NCBI RefSeq assembly: GCF_019375555.1
Contig: NZ_JAHXDN010000011.1
Span: forward strand, 1-64,000
DNA: 64,000 nucleotides
Direction of reading: 5' to 3'
Source of the DNA: Roseobacter insulae
Lineage (GTDB): Bacteria; Pseudomonadota; Alphaproteobacteria; Rhodobacterales; Rhodobacteraceae
Under the pieces are notes generated by a model. It saw nothing but the letters and a program-made list of their open reading frames with translations. It was not told the origin of the DNA and did no database searches. Made by a program: the position numbers and the translations under genes. Shown piece after piece: positions 33,557 to 42,626 of this stretch (position 1 is the first letter of the stretch; each line of letters opens with the position of its first letter).

Positions 33557-36433
33557 TCAGGAGACGGTCAGGGTCACCCGGCCATTTTGCGGGGCAGCCA
33601 CGGTGGCGGTACCGCCAGTGATGGTGGTGGTCGCAAAACCACCTGACAGGGTGTCGGCGACGATCAGGTGATAATCGCCCACGTCCAGCCCGGTCACATC
33701 GACTTCCAGAGCCCCGTCGAGAATGACTGTCGAGGTGACGTTCGGGGCCGCTTGCCCATACATGCCAGAGCGGAATGTGGCGATCTGGCCGATGTGAAAA
33801 TCGGCAAGGCTATTGACCTGGGCAATGATGCCCGATGCGACCGCGCTGCGTCCGCTCACCCCTTCCGCGATCAGGTTCTCACCTTCAACCGGGATGCCGG
33901 TTATCGTGTCGAGGTGCAGGAAGCCGCCCGTGGTATTGCCGGTGCTTTCGATCCAGACAATGCGCGCGGTGAATCCCGATATGTCACCCTGCACGGTGGT
34001 GCCCGGTGTGAACTCTGCCACGCTCGCGTTCAGACCGGTAAAGCTCAGAGAGGCCGCGGTTTCGAACCGCAGCGTTGCAGCGGGCGCACATGTCAGCGTG
34101 GCAGCCCCTCCCGCGGATCCGTCAAATCCGACCTGGCAGTCACTTCCCTTAACGGTAAGCGTCTGGCCATCCGCGATGGTTGAGGAGGCCGTATCCAGGC
34201 CCAGGAGCGCCTGCGCGATGCCCCGGACGGTCATGTCGAAGGCGCCGGACAGGGTGCCCGTGACCCCGAACCTGCCTGACACCAGTTCAATCGATGTCTG
34301 GTCCATGACGCTACAGTTCTGCACGAAAATCTGTCCGGCCCCTGCCACGAGGATTCCGCCGCCGGTGAGAATATCGCCTGAAATATCCAGCCGGTCCCCG
34401 AACTGGGTCAGCCGCCCGCCGCTCAGGGAGAGATTTACCAGCGGGTACGCCGTGCTCCAGGAGTTGGTGATATAGTGACCGTCAAGATCGACGCTGTCGC
34501 CGGGAACCTGCCCCGGCAGAACTTCGGCGTCCCAGTCCCAGCGGCAATCCCAGCGGATGCCCGGGGTCGAGCTGTCCGCCGGCGGCCGGAAGATATGGGT
34601 GCGCGCCGGGGCTGCGGGTTTTTCGCGTCCCAACCGGGTGAAAAACCAGTCGCGCATTTTCAGCGTCTCGATTACCGGCGTGGGGCTTGCCCGCAGGGCG
34701 TCGATCAGATCGTAGCGGTCTGCCGTCCCGTTCGAGAGCCAGCTTTGCGCATAGCCGTTCAGGGTTGTGTCGGACAGTGTGGCGGCACTCAGCCCTGCCG
34801 TATCCGCATCCGGGGCATTCAACCAGTCATGGATCAGGGTATCATCGGGGCCGGTGATTGCCCCGAAGCCGGAGATCACGATGCTTTCACCGGTAGTTGC
34901 AACCCCATGCGCGCGGGTGCCGTCATTGCCCGGGCCCGCGCCGATGATCACGTTGTTCCTGAGGCCAGCGCTGTCCCCGGCAAGGTTGATGCCGCGGGCT
35001 GTTTCGAAATTGGTGCGTACCTGTGTTTTCTGCCCGGCCCAGGTGATCAGGCTGTCGCCCATGAAGCTGAAATTGCCAAGCTGTGCGCCGGGAATAATTG
35101 TCGACGTGGGGGGGCCATCTTCACTGTCCGGCCCGCCTCCCAGCAGGATGCTGAGGTTGTTGCCCATGAACACGGCATCCCGGACGAAGGGCCCGGTGCG
35201 TCCCTGGATACCTGTCAGGGCGCCGCGTGAAAACATGCCTCCGACCACCGACATATTCTCTCCATCGCCGCTGGCATAGACAACGTGGCTGTACTGCGTT
35301 GGCGGTTGCGGCGCATCGAAGGCCGCGTTGTAATCGTAGCCCTCTGCCCATCCGCTGACGTCAAAGAAGACATCCTCGATCAGGACGTTTTCGTGGTTGG
35401 ACAGATAGCAGGATTGCTCGCGCGTGCTTTTGACAGGCCACTGACCGCTGACCGGCGCGGGATGATAGGAGATGTCCCAGCCCCGGTGCCGGCGCAGGGT
35501 GCAGTAGCGTACGGGAAACTGCAGGCCCTGGAAATTGGTCGTGGATTGCGAGAAGCATCCGTCCACCATCATGAAGGATCTGTTTGTGAAGGATTGTTTG
35601 CTGCCAAAGTGGATGTCTTGCACCACGAGAAACTGCGCAGCCATCATGGAGGTTGCGACAATCGGATCCGGTCCGGTGCCATAAGCCCCGATATAGAGCG
35701 GATGCAGCGGCCCTTCGCCCCGGGCGCTGCCCGTGCTGCCGGCAAATTGCGTAAAGGTTTCCCCGCGTTTGAAGAGCAGCCAGCAGGAGGAGCGGCGCCC
35801 CCCGGTAATGCCGCCCCAGATCTGCTGCGCGCGGTTCTCGTCAACGGCCAGTTCGGGCGTTTCCCCGTATTGGGCGCCGTTCCCGTCAACCGCGGGGTTG
35901 TTCAGCAGCCAGACCTGGTTGGCATTGGAGATCCCTTCGCGCGCCTCGATCTGGGATTTCGTGAAACCGGATGTCGAGACGTACAGCTTGCGGTGCTGTT
36001 TGCCGATCTCGACAAGGACGGCGTTGTTGGAATCCGTTGGCAGGCGGTAGTGGTCCCCGGCGGCCCATCCTTTCAGCTGCAACCCCTGATTTACCGGAAC
36101 GGTAAGCGTTTCGGTCATCTGCGCGCCGCCCACCGTGCCTTCCACCTCTACCGAAACAAGGTCGCCTTGCACGGTTGTGGTGTCGCGCAGGTCAACGACC
36201 AGCCGGCCGTCGGAGCGGACATGGGCCCGCCCCACGGCAGGTTGCGTGCGCACAACCGGGCTGTCGAGCGGAACGGGTATGTCCAGCACGGTCGACCGCA
36301 AAGAAGTTGCCGCCTCTGCAACTGCAACCGGAATTTCAGGTTCCGTGACACCGGTATTGCTCAGAAACAGGGGAGGGCGCCCATCAAGGGCAATCCCCAC
36401 ATCGGACCCGGTGGGAAGTTTGAGAACGGCCAT
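33557..36433 (-). CDS. Beta-helix spike-like protein without signal peptide
   Basis: 958 residues, last gene of a three-gene cassette. The start has AAGGA directly after the stop of the gene upstream. An N-terminal strand-rich region (1-120) is followed by a segment (122-153) and a beta-helix region with matches to the secreted protein at 15685-18765: LHPLYIGAYG, VLIEDVFFDVSGWAEGYDYN, YSHVVYAS and SRGALTGIQ. Later parts also correspond (GIRWDCRWDWDAEVLPG, GDSVDLDGHY). There is no signal peptide. The fold occurs in phage tailspikes and polysaccharide lyases. With the spike-base protein two genes upstream, a particle-borne polysaccharide-binding or degrading role is the leading idea. Confidence 0.65.
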   Translation of the reverse strand: MAVLKLPTGSDVGIALDGRPPLFLSNTGVTEPEIPVAVAEAATSLRSTVLDIPVPLDSPVVRTQPAVGRAHVRSDGRLVVDLRDTTTVQGDLVSVEVEGTVGGAQMTETLTVPVNQGLQLKGWAAGDHYRLPTDSNNAVLVEIGKQHRKLYVSTSGFTKSQIEAREGISNANQVWLLNNPAVDGNGAQYGETPELAVDENRAQQIWGGITGGRRSSCWLLFKRGETFTQFAGSTGSARGEGPLHPLYIGAYGTGPDPIVATSMMAAQFLVVQDIHFGSKQSFTNRSFMMVDGCFSQSTTNFQGLQFPVRYCTLRRHRGWDISYHPAPVSGQWPVKSTREQSCYLSNHENVLIEDVFFDVSGWAEGYDYNAAFDAPQPPTQYSHVVYASGDGENMSVVGGMFSRGALTGIQGRTGPFVRDAVFMGNNLSILLGGGPDSEDGPPTSTIIPGAQLGNFSFMGDSLITWAGQKTQVRTNFETARGINLAGDSAGLRNNVIIGAGPGNDGTRAHGVATTGESIVISGFGAITGPDDTLIHDWLNAPDADTAGLSAATLSDTTLNGYAQSWLSNGTADRYDLIDALRASPTPVIETLKMRDWFFTRLGREKPAAPARTHIFRPPADSSTPGIRWDCRWDWDAEVLPGQVPGDSVDLDGHYITNSWSTAYPLVNLSLSGGRLTQFGDRLDISGDILTGGGILVAGAGQIFVQNCSVMDQTSIELVSGRFGVTGTLSGAFDMTVRGIAQALLGLDTASSTIADGQTLTVKGSDCQVGFDGSAGGAATLTCAPAATLRFETAASLSFTGLNASVAEFTPGTTVQGDISGFTARIVWIESTGNTTGGFLHLDTITGIPVEGENLIAEGVSGRSAVASGIIAQVNSLADFHIGQIATFRSGMYGQAAPNVTSTVILDGALEVDVTGLDVGDYHLIVADTLSGGFATTTITGGTATVAAPQNGRVTLTVS

Positions 36434-36442
36434 GGATTTTCC

Positions 36443-37873
36443 TTAAACGATGCAGATGGCAGAACCTGCCTTCTGGGTTCCGGACGTGGTCGCGATGCGA
36501 GTCGCAGCGGGGGTCTGTGCAGAGGCAACGGTGGTAAACGCCGTGGCATGATTGCGGGCGCTTGCATCCTGCTGGGAGCTGATGTTGCCCACACCCGTCC
36601 AGTTCAGGATACCGCCGCCTTCGTCGACGAAGGCCGTCAGAACCACGCTGCCCGCCTGGGTATCGAGATCCAGCGCAAGCTCGGTGAGCCCGCCCACCCG
36701 TCCGTTAGAGGTCGCAAATTCGCCCGTGGCATTCGGCACGGCAAAGACCGTAAGCTTGATCCCGCTTGCAATCCCTTCGGAGTAATTGATCGCGATGTCG
36801 CAGATGCCAGAAGCCGGACGTGCCATCTTCCAGAACCCGGCCATGATCCGGGCGCTGCCTGAATCGGAGAGCGCCCCTGTGACGGCTGTGGCAGGTTGCC
36901 CGTCCACTGTCAGCGAGACCACCGAGTAGGTCGATGCGTTGTCCCGCGAGGTCGCGGAAATGTACAGTGGCGTGCCGGCCGGTACAGCGCTCAGATCGGC
37001 CGCCGGGAACAGGTAGCTGTTCCGGCTGGCCTGGACGATCAGCGGATCGAAAAGGCGCAGGGCGGTCAGCCCTTGCGCGGAGATCGTCACCGCAGAGCTT
37101 GTCACCAGGGTTACCGGGTTGGTGCCGTCCTGTGCGGTGACGGTGCAGGTGATGGAGGCCCCTGTGTCTGCGGCAGCCAGCGTGTAAGTCTTGCTGGCGG
37201 CCCCGCCGATGGCAGTGCCGTCACGGTACCACTGGTAGGAAAAATTCAGGATCCCCGTCGTGCTTGTGAACAACCCCTCAAGGACGGTCAGGACCATGCC
37301 TGCCGCAAGGTCGGCTGCCAGACCCGCATGGGTAATCCGCGTGGTCCCTGCAAAATGATACGGGCTCAGCTGCCGCAGGTTCCCGGCAGTGGGCTGATAT
37401 GTTCCGTCGTAATCGGTGCCCCCGGAAATGACGATTTCGAGGCTTTCGCTGTCAGGCACCAGCGGGTTCAGCTCGACCTGTGCTTCATTGCCAGCGGTGG
37501 CCACCAGACGGGATTTGAACTCCACGGCCGTCAGGTCGCTTGAAAAACGGCGCTGGGTTCCGGCATCGTCGGTAACGTCCACGGAAAAACCCGCCATGCT
37601 CCCCTCTGCCAGCGGCGTATCAACCGCGCCGGCATCTCCTTCGGGGACCACCACCGCCTGGGTGATTGTTCCGACGGATGAGGTGAAATTGCCCAGGTTG
37701 GTAAGGGTGCTGAAGCCACTGATATCCTGCAGCGTTTGCCCCTCGTAAAGGGAGGATGCAGTCAGCGGTTGCACCACCGACAGAACGGCGGGCGGTGGTG
37801 GCGGCACAACATCCATCGGACCCGGCCGGATATTCGGCGCTGCCAGGCTGCAGCCGACTGCGATCCCGGTCAT
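36443..37873 (-). CDS. Ig-like domain protein next to the spike-base protein
   Basis: 476 residues from the ATG at 37871-37873, which overlaps the spike-base stop (TGATG), so the genes are translationally coupled; the frame also reads upstream through that gene but without coding character. It has a Pro-rich start (VVPPPPPAV), a strand-rich middle, and an Ig-like module with SYQWYRDGTAIGG, SKTYTLAAADTGASITCTVTA (about 210-265). Ig-like domains of this form are common on phage and GTA fibres and bind sugars weakly. In R. capsulatus the spike-base gene is followed by the larger GhsB head-spike gene. Equivalence is inferred from order, not similarity I could test. Confidence 0.6.
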   Translation of the reverse strand: MTGIAVGCSLAAPNIRPGPMDVVPPPPPAVLSVVQPLTASSLYEGQTLQDISGFSTLTNLGNFTSSVGTITQAVVVPEGDAGAVDTPLAEGSMAGFSVDVTDDAGTQRRFSSDLTAVEFKSRLVATAGNEAQVELNPLVPDSESLEIVISGGTDYDGTYQPTAGNLRQLSPYHFAGTTRITHAGLAADLAAGMVLTVLEGLFTSTTGILNFSYQWYRDGTAIGGAASKTYTLAAADTGASITCTVTAQDGTNPVTLVTSSAVTISAQGLTALRLFDPLIVQASRNSYLFPAADLSAVPAGTPLYISATSRDNASTYSVVSLTVDGQPATAVTGALSDSGSARIMAGFWKMARPASGICDIAINYSEGIASGIKLTVFAVPNATGEFATSNGRVGGLTELALDLDTQAGSVVLTAFVDEGGGILNWTGVGNISSQQDASARNHATAFTTVASAQTPAATRIATTSGTQKAGSAICIV

Positions 37874-38133
37874 CAGTACATTACCATGATGCCGGTCGCC
37901 GTCGTGCCGGTGCTCCAGATGCGCGCGGCGCGAATGGGGAAAACGATACCGGCGGCGACGAAAATCGTTTCGGTATCCCCGGCAATGGTTGTCAGACGTA
38001 CCGCACCAGAGGTCGCAACATTGATGCAACGGCTCGCCTGTGGAATGTCGGCGGTATCGCTCGGTGTCACAGCTGCGAGGCGCGAGGGGGGGCTATTGAG
38101 GCCTTCGTTGAAACTCTTGAATTTGTCAGCCAT
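37873..38133 (-). CDS. Spike base protein, RCAP_rcc01079 (GhsA) family
   Basis: 86 residues: MADKFKSFNEGLNSP, then TPSDTADIPQASRCINVATSGAVRLTT, then IFVAAGIVFPIRAARIWSTGTTATGI. This pattern is that of the small spike-base family named after R. capsulatus rcc01079, part of the capsid spikes of the gene transfer agent that bind the recipient's polysaccharide capsule. A good AAGGAA precedes the ATG. It heads a three-gene cassette with coupled translation and no signal peptides, placed inside a polysaccharide locus. The rest of a GTA or prophage is absent from the window. Confidence 0.75.
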   Translation of the reverse strand: MADKFKSFNEGLNSPPSRLAAVTPSDTADIPQASRCINVATSGAVRLTTIAGDTETIFVAAGIVFPIRAARIWSTGTTATGIMVMY

Positions 38134-38512
38134 GGGGGTATTCCTTTGCGGTTCTTGGGCATGGGATGCCGGGGAAAGCGTTCAGCTGCAGAGGGATGCA
38201 AGGCATGGGCTCAACATGGCGCGCACCACGACGCTGTGCCGCGCCGTGGATCGTGCCGATAAGCCCTGAAGTGAGTGGATATGCATCAGATGTCCCTTTG
38301 TCGGCGGACAAATTCTGCTAAACAGCTTAAAATTCTAGATATGTATCGTACGATGGCGTTGCGGGGCGTGAGCATGCCTGCTTCTGCTGTCGGAAACCCG
38401 GGAAGGCCGGCACCCGCCGAAATCTTTTTATATCCTTGGTCTGGCCATGATTTGGTAAGACAACCCCAGGATAATTTTGTATGTGGTTTGAAGAGTTTCA
38501 CCGGAGTCAGCG
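38134..38512. promoter_or_regulatory. Divergent control region between spike cassette and GT26 operon
   Basis: 379 bases. The part from about 38300 to 38360 is AT-rich (AACAGCTTAAAATTCTAGATATG), as is 38425-38480, and these probably hold promoters for the two directions. There is no CtrA-type full box and no convincing gene. Confidence 0.4.
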
Positions 38513-39283
38513 ATGCCCTTGCCCAGCACCCAAAAGGCCGTCCGGGTCAATGTCGCCTCCCGCGATCTGTTGCTGGAGGACATCGCCGCGCATCTGCAGG
38601 CGGGGCGTGGCTTCACCGTGGCAACGCTCAATCTGGATCATGTCACGAAGCTGCGGAAATCCGCGGATTTCCGGCAGGCGTATCTGCACCACAGCCATGT
38701 TACGGCGGATGGCAATCCGATTGTCTGGTTTTCCCGGCTTGCGGGACATGAGGTGGATCTGGTGCCCGGCTCGGAGCTGATTGACCCCTTGGCCGGGCTT
38801 GCCGCGCGCCACAACGCGCCGGTCGCCGTGCTGGGCGCCACCGAACCCTCGCTAAAAGCGGCGACAGATGTGCTGCGGGCCCGCTATCCCGACCTGCAGG
38901 TGGCAGCCTTGATTGCCCCGCCGATGGGGTTCGATCCAACCGGTGCCGGGGCGCAGGACTGTATCGAGACGCTGGAGCGGTCAGGGGCGCGTCTCTGTTT
39001 TCTGGCCCTGGGTGCGCCGAAACAGGAGATCTTTGCCGCCCATGCCAGCGCGGCACTGCCCGGTATGGGCTTCATATCCATCGGCGCCGGGCTTGACTTC
39101 ATCTCGGGACAGCAGCAGCGCGCCCCAAGGATCGTCCGGCGGCTGGCCGGGGAGTGGCTGTGGCGGCTGGCGCTGAACCCGCGGCGGCTGGCGCGGCGCT
39201 ACGGGGCCTGTATCGCGATCCTGCCCGGCCTGTTGCACCGGGCCATTCGGGCGCGTTCCGGCAAAACCGCGCTTTGGGAGTGA
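38513..39283 (+). CDS. WecG/TagA/CpsF family glycosyltransferase (GT26)
   Basis: 256 residues with the GT26 hallmarks: TLNLDHVTKLRKSADFRQAY, GSELIDPLAG, GAPKQEIFAAH, and GAGLDFISGQQQRAPR with the conserved Arg-Ala-Pro. Family members transfer N-acetylmannosamine, its uronate, or glucose to lipid-linked acceptors in the cytoplasm. With a TviB-type dehydrogenase in the locus, a HexNAc uronate donor is possible. First gene of a five-gene plus operon running to 43576. Confidence 0.88.
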   Translation: MPLPSTQKAVRVNVASRDLLLEDIAAHLQAGRGFTVATLNLDHVTKLRKSADFRQAYLHHSHVTADGNPIVWFSRLAGHEVDLVPGSELIDPLAGLAARHNAPVAVLGATEPSLKAATDVLRARYPDLQVAALIAPPMGFDPTGAGAQDCIETLERSGARLCFLALGAPKQEIFAAHASAALPGMGFISIGAGLDFISGQQQRAPRIVRRLAGEWLWRLALNPRRLARRYGACIAILPGLLHRAIRARSGKTALWE

Positions 39284-39287
39284 CCCG

Positions 39288-40808
39288 ATGCCACCCCTGA
39301 TAACAATCCTGATGTGGCCCCTGGCGGTTCTGATGCTGTTCAGGCGGTTCGACCTGCCGGTCGCCCTATGCTGTTCGATCATTCTGGGATATCTGTTTCT
39401 GCCAGAAAAAGTGCAGCTCAACCTGCCCTTGTTTCCCGCGATCGATAAGCATTTCATGCCAAGCGTGGCCGCGCTTTTCATGGTGCTTCTGCTCCTGCGG
39501 AAAAACGCAGCCGATGCACGGCACCCGGGCCGGGCTGTGGAGATTTCAATGCTCCCGGGATGGCTTCCCCGGCACCCCATCACACGCATCCTGCTGCTGG
39601 GGCTTTTCGCAAGCGCCTTTATGACCGTGCTCTTTAATGGCGATAATCTGAATTACGGCGGAACCCGCCTGCCGGGCATAGGTCAGCACGAGGCCCTGTC
39701 CACGCTGGTCAAGACATTGATCGAAATGCTGCCGCTGCTTCTGGCCCGCAAGTTCCTCGCAACGGAACAGGGACATCGCACCCTGTTAAAGGTGTTCTGC
39801 ATCATCGGGCTGATCTATTCCCTGCTGGCGCTTTACGAAATCCGGATGTCTCCGCAGCTCAACGTGATGGTGTACGGTTTTTTCCCCCATTCCTGGCAAC
39901 AGCACATCCGGGGCGACGGGTTTCGTCCTCTGGTCTTTTTGAAACACGGGCTCTGGCTGGGCATCTTCATGTCCGGGGCCGTGCTGGCCGCTGCCGCCAG
40001 TTTCCGCCTGGCCCCGGCGGCGCACAAGACGGCCTTTGCGGTTGCAACGCTCTGGCTTCTGGTCACGCTTTTGCTGTCAAAGACATTTGGCGCCCTGGCC
40101 ATCACGCTGCTGCTGTTGCCGGTCGTTCTGCTGCTGACAGTGCGCCTGCAGCTGATCTGTGCGGCATTGATCGGGGGGGCTATCCTTGTCTACCCGGCTT
40201 TGAGAGGGGCTAATCTGGTCCCGGTCCAAACGGTTGTCGAACTGGCCCGGAGCATAGATCCCAACCGCGCAAGCTCCCTGCAATACCGTCTCAATAACGA
40301 AGACATTCTGTTGGCGAAGGCCAACGAAAGGCCCCTGTTCGGGTGGGGCTGGGGGCGCAACCGCGCCTATGATGCGGAAACCGGCAGGAGCATTTCCACC
40401 ACGGATGGCAAATGGGTCATCCTGATCGGCACCGAGGGGTGGCTGGGATACCTTTGCCGCTACGGCCTGATGACCGTGCCGATCATGTTGATGGCCCTGC
40501 GAAAACGAAAATACGAGGTGACCGCGGCCACATCGATGTTGGCGCTGGTGCTGGCGGGAAACCTGATCGACCTTATCCCCAATGCCGGGCTGACCGTTGT
40601 GACCTGGCTGATGGCCGGGGCGCTTCTGGGCCGGCTGGAAATCCAGACGGCAACCGAACCGGAGGTCGCAAAGACCCAGCCTTTGGAACAGGTGGTGCGC
40701 CGACACCGCTATAGCCGCGGGCGCGCGCAGCCTGCCAAGACCCCCCAGACCCCCCGATACAGCCGCGCGGCTCCCAGGGCCGGGACATCAAAGAAATCTG
40801 ACACCTGA
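39288..40808 (+). CDS. O-antigen ligase/polymerase-like membrane protein (Wzy candidate)
   Basis: 506 residues with about eleven hydrophobic segments and a large periplasmic loop (about residues 310-370) that contains RASSLQYRLNNEDILLAKANERPLFGWGWGRNR. That loop pattern is typical of the Wzy_C/O-antigen ligase superfamily. It most likely polymerises the repeat units at the periplasmic face. A basic, Pro-rich cytoplasmic tail (about 460-506) is unusual. Four bases separate it from the GT26 stop and one base from the next start, so expression is coupled. Confidence 0.78.
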   Translation: MPPLITILMWPLAVLMLFRRFDLPVALCCSIILGYLFLPEKVQLNLPLFPAIDKHFMPSVAALFMVLLLLRKNAADARHPGRAVEISMLPGWLPRHPITRILLLGLFASAFMTVLFNGDNLNYGGTRLPGIGQHEALSTLVKTLIEMLPLLLARKFLATEQGHRTLLKVFCIIGLIYSLLALYEIRMSPQLNVMVYGFFPHSWQQHIRGDGFRPLVFLKHGLWLGIFMSGAVLAAAASFRLAPAAHKTAFAVATLWLLVTLLLSKTFGALAITLLLLPVVLLLTVRLQLICAALIGGAILVYPALRGANLVPVQTVVELARSIDPNRASSLQYRLNNEDILLAKANERPLFGWGWGRNRAYDAETGRSISTTDGKWVILIGTEGWLGYLCRYGLMTVPIMLMALRKRKYEVTAATSMLALVLAGNLIDLIPNAGLTVVTWLMAGALLGRLEIQTATEPEVAKTQPLEQVVRRHRYSRGRAQPAKTPQTPRYSRAAPRAGTSKKSDT

Positions 40809-40809
40809 T

Positions 40810-41778
40810 ATGCCGCATAAAATTGCTGTTTCGATTATCAATTTCCGCACCGCCGAGATGACGCTGAACTGCGTGCAGTCGGTCCTTGACGACATGGCCG
40901 GTCTCGACGGGCATATCGTCGTGGTGGACAACCTGTCCCAGGACGGATCGGCGGAAAAGATCGCCGACTGGATTGCCGCACAGCCGGATGATCTGCCCGT
41001 GAGCCTGGTGGTGTCCGAAACCAACTCGGGGTTTTCGGGCGGGCATAATCAGGGGTTTGCCGCCGTCGAGGCTGATTTCTACCTGGTGCTGAATTCCGAT
41101 GCGGTCCTGCAGCCGGGGTTCCTGCGCACCCTTCTGGAGGCTGCCGGTCAACACCCCGACAAAGGTCTTTTTGCGCCCCGGATCGACTATGAGGACGGGG
41201 GTATCCAGGACAGTTGTTTCCGCTTTCCCAGCCCGGCAAGCGAGCTGATCCGCAGCGCCCGCTTCAGCGTGGTGACGCGGCTTCTCAAACACCGCGAGGT
41301 CTCCCTCGGCGCCACGCCCGCCCCGGATCAGATCGACTGGGCGAGCTTTGCCTGCATCATGCTGCGGGGTGCGATGATCAAGGCGCTTGGCCCCATGGAC
41401 GAAGGCTATTTCATGTATTTTGAAGACGCCGAATACTGCCTGCGCGCGCGCCGGGCGGGATGGGGCATCCTGCAGGTGCCGCAGGCCGTTGTCGTGCATT
41501 TTCGCGGCGGCTCCGGCCCGGTCAAATCGCTCAAAAGCGCGCGGGCGCGGATGCCACGCTATTTTTACAGCTCGCGCACACGGTTCTTCTATCAGGCGCA
41601 TGGCTGGGGCGGGATGGTTGCGGCCAACCTGATGTGGCACCTGGGGCGTCTCATCAAGAACACCACGCGGCTGGCCGGGCGCAGCGTCAGACCCATGACC
41701 GCCGCGGAAGGGCGCGACATCTGGACCAATGTCACCCGCCCGCTTGGACCACGTTACGCACCGGGTGACGAGCAATGA
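40810..41778 (+). CDS. Glycosyltransferase family 2, rhamnosyltransferase-like
   Basis: 322 residues. It has VSIINFRTAEMTLNCVQSV, VVVDNLSQDGSAEKI, ETNSGFSGGHNQG and LVLNSDAVLQPG, the pattern of GT2 rhamnosyltransferases related to WbbL; FEDAEYCLRARRAGW supplies the catalytic ED. A dTDP-rhamnose pathway is encoded at the right end of the window, so rhamnose transfer fits. The stop overlaps the next start (ATGA). Confidence 0.82.
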   Translation: MPHKIAVSIINFRTAEMTLNCVQSVLDDMAGLDGHIVVVDNLSQDGSAEKIADWIAAQPDDLPVSLVVSETNSGFSGGHNQGFAAVEADFYLVLNSDAVLQPGFLRTLLEAAGQHPDKGLFAPRIDYEDGGIQDSCFRFPSPASELIRSARFSVVTRLLKHREVSLGATPAPDQIDWASFACIMLRGAMIKALGPMDEGYFMYFEDAEYCLRARRAGWGILQVPQAVVVHFRGGSGPVKSLKSARARMPRYFYSSRTRFFYQAHGWGGMVAANLMWHLGRLIKNTTRLAGRSVRPMTAAEGRDIWTNVTRPLGPRYAPGDEQ

Positions 41779-42626
41779 GCGCCGCCGGGCGCCCCGATTT
41801 CCTGATCATCGGTGCGATGAAATCAGGCACCACAACCCTGCAGACCCAATTGGCGGCCCAGGACGGCGTGTTCATGACCACGCCGAAAGAGCCTAATTTC
41901 TTTTCCGATGACGATGTCTACGCCAGGGGCGCGGGCTGGTACCACAGCCTGTTTGACGCCGCGGCGCCAGGGGATCTGAAGGGCGAGGCCAGCACCCATT
42001 ACACCAAACTGCCCACCTATCCGCAGACTGTCCCGCGCATGGCCGCCATGCTGGAGGCCCCCCGGCTGATCTACGTGATCCGCGATCCGGTGGCGCGCGC
42101 GGTCTCGCATTATATTCACGAATGGAGCGAAGGACGGATGGACCGTGACCCGGTGGCGGCCTTTGCGACCCACGCCGAGCTGGTGGAGTACGGGCGTTAC
42201 CCGCGCCAGCTGGCGCCCTTCATTGCCGAGTTCGGGTTGCCAAGCATTTATCTGACCAGTCTTGAGCAGCTGAAAACCGACCCCGAGGGGGAATTGCGCC
42301 GCATCGGGGATCATCTGGGGGCAGGGCCTTTTGTCTGGGATCATGGGATCGGGGCGCAGAATGTCTCTGCCGAGCGGGTGCGCCGCTTGCCCCTGCAGGG
42401 GCTTTTGGTGGACAACCCGCTGGCCACGATGCTGCGCCGCACGCTGGTGCCGAAATCGGTGCGCACCCGCATCCGGCTGGCGCGCACGCATGGTGACCGC
42501 CCGGCGCTGCCTGCGGATCTGCGGCACCGGCTGGAACGGACATTCACGCCGGACCGCACAGCGCTGGCAGAGCTTTTTCCCGACCATCCGGCCCTTGATG
42601 CCTGTTACGGGTTTGCCACCGCATGA
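41775..42626 (+). CDS. Sulfotransferase family protein (4 of 7)
   Basis: 283 residues. PAPS loop IIGAMKSGTTTLQ (about 11-23), TPKEPNFFSDD, GEASTHYT and the 3'-phosphate segment IYVIRDPVARAVSHYIHE (about 95-112). This is the heparan-sulfate N-sulfotransferase-like group, the same as the protein at 28537. It is embedded with four-base overlaps between two glycosyltransferase genes, which strongly ties sulfation to assembly of this polymer. Confidence 0.87.
   Translation: MSAAGRPDFLIIGAMKSGTTTLQTQLAAQDGVFMTTPKEPNFFSDDDVYARGAGWYHSLFDAAAPGDLKGEASTHYTKLPTYPQTVPRMAAMLEAPRLIYVIRDPVARAVSHYIHEWSEGRMDRDPVAAFATHAELVEYGRYPRQLAPFIAEFGLPSIYLTSLEQLKTDPEGELRRIGDHLGAGPFVWDHGIGAQNVSAERVRRLPLQGLLVDNPLATMLRRTLVPKSVRTRIRLARTHGDRPALPADLRHRLERTFTPDRTALAELFPDHPALDACYGFATA

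Noticed and set aside
33557-36433. Naming the beta-helix proteins as pectate or alginate lyases
   Set aside because: The fold fits, but no catalytic Lys/Arg/His arrangement of a known lyase family could be placed by eye, so no enzyme name is given.
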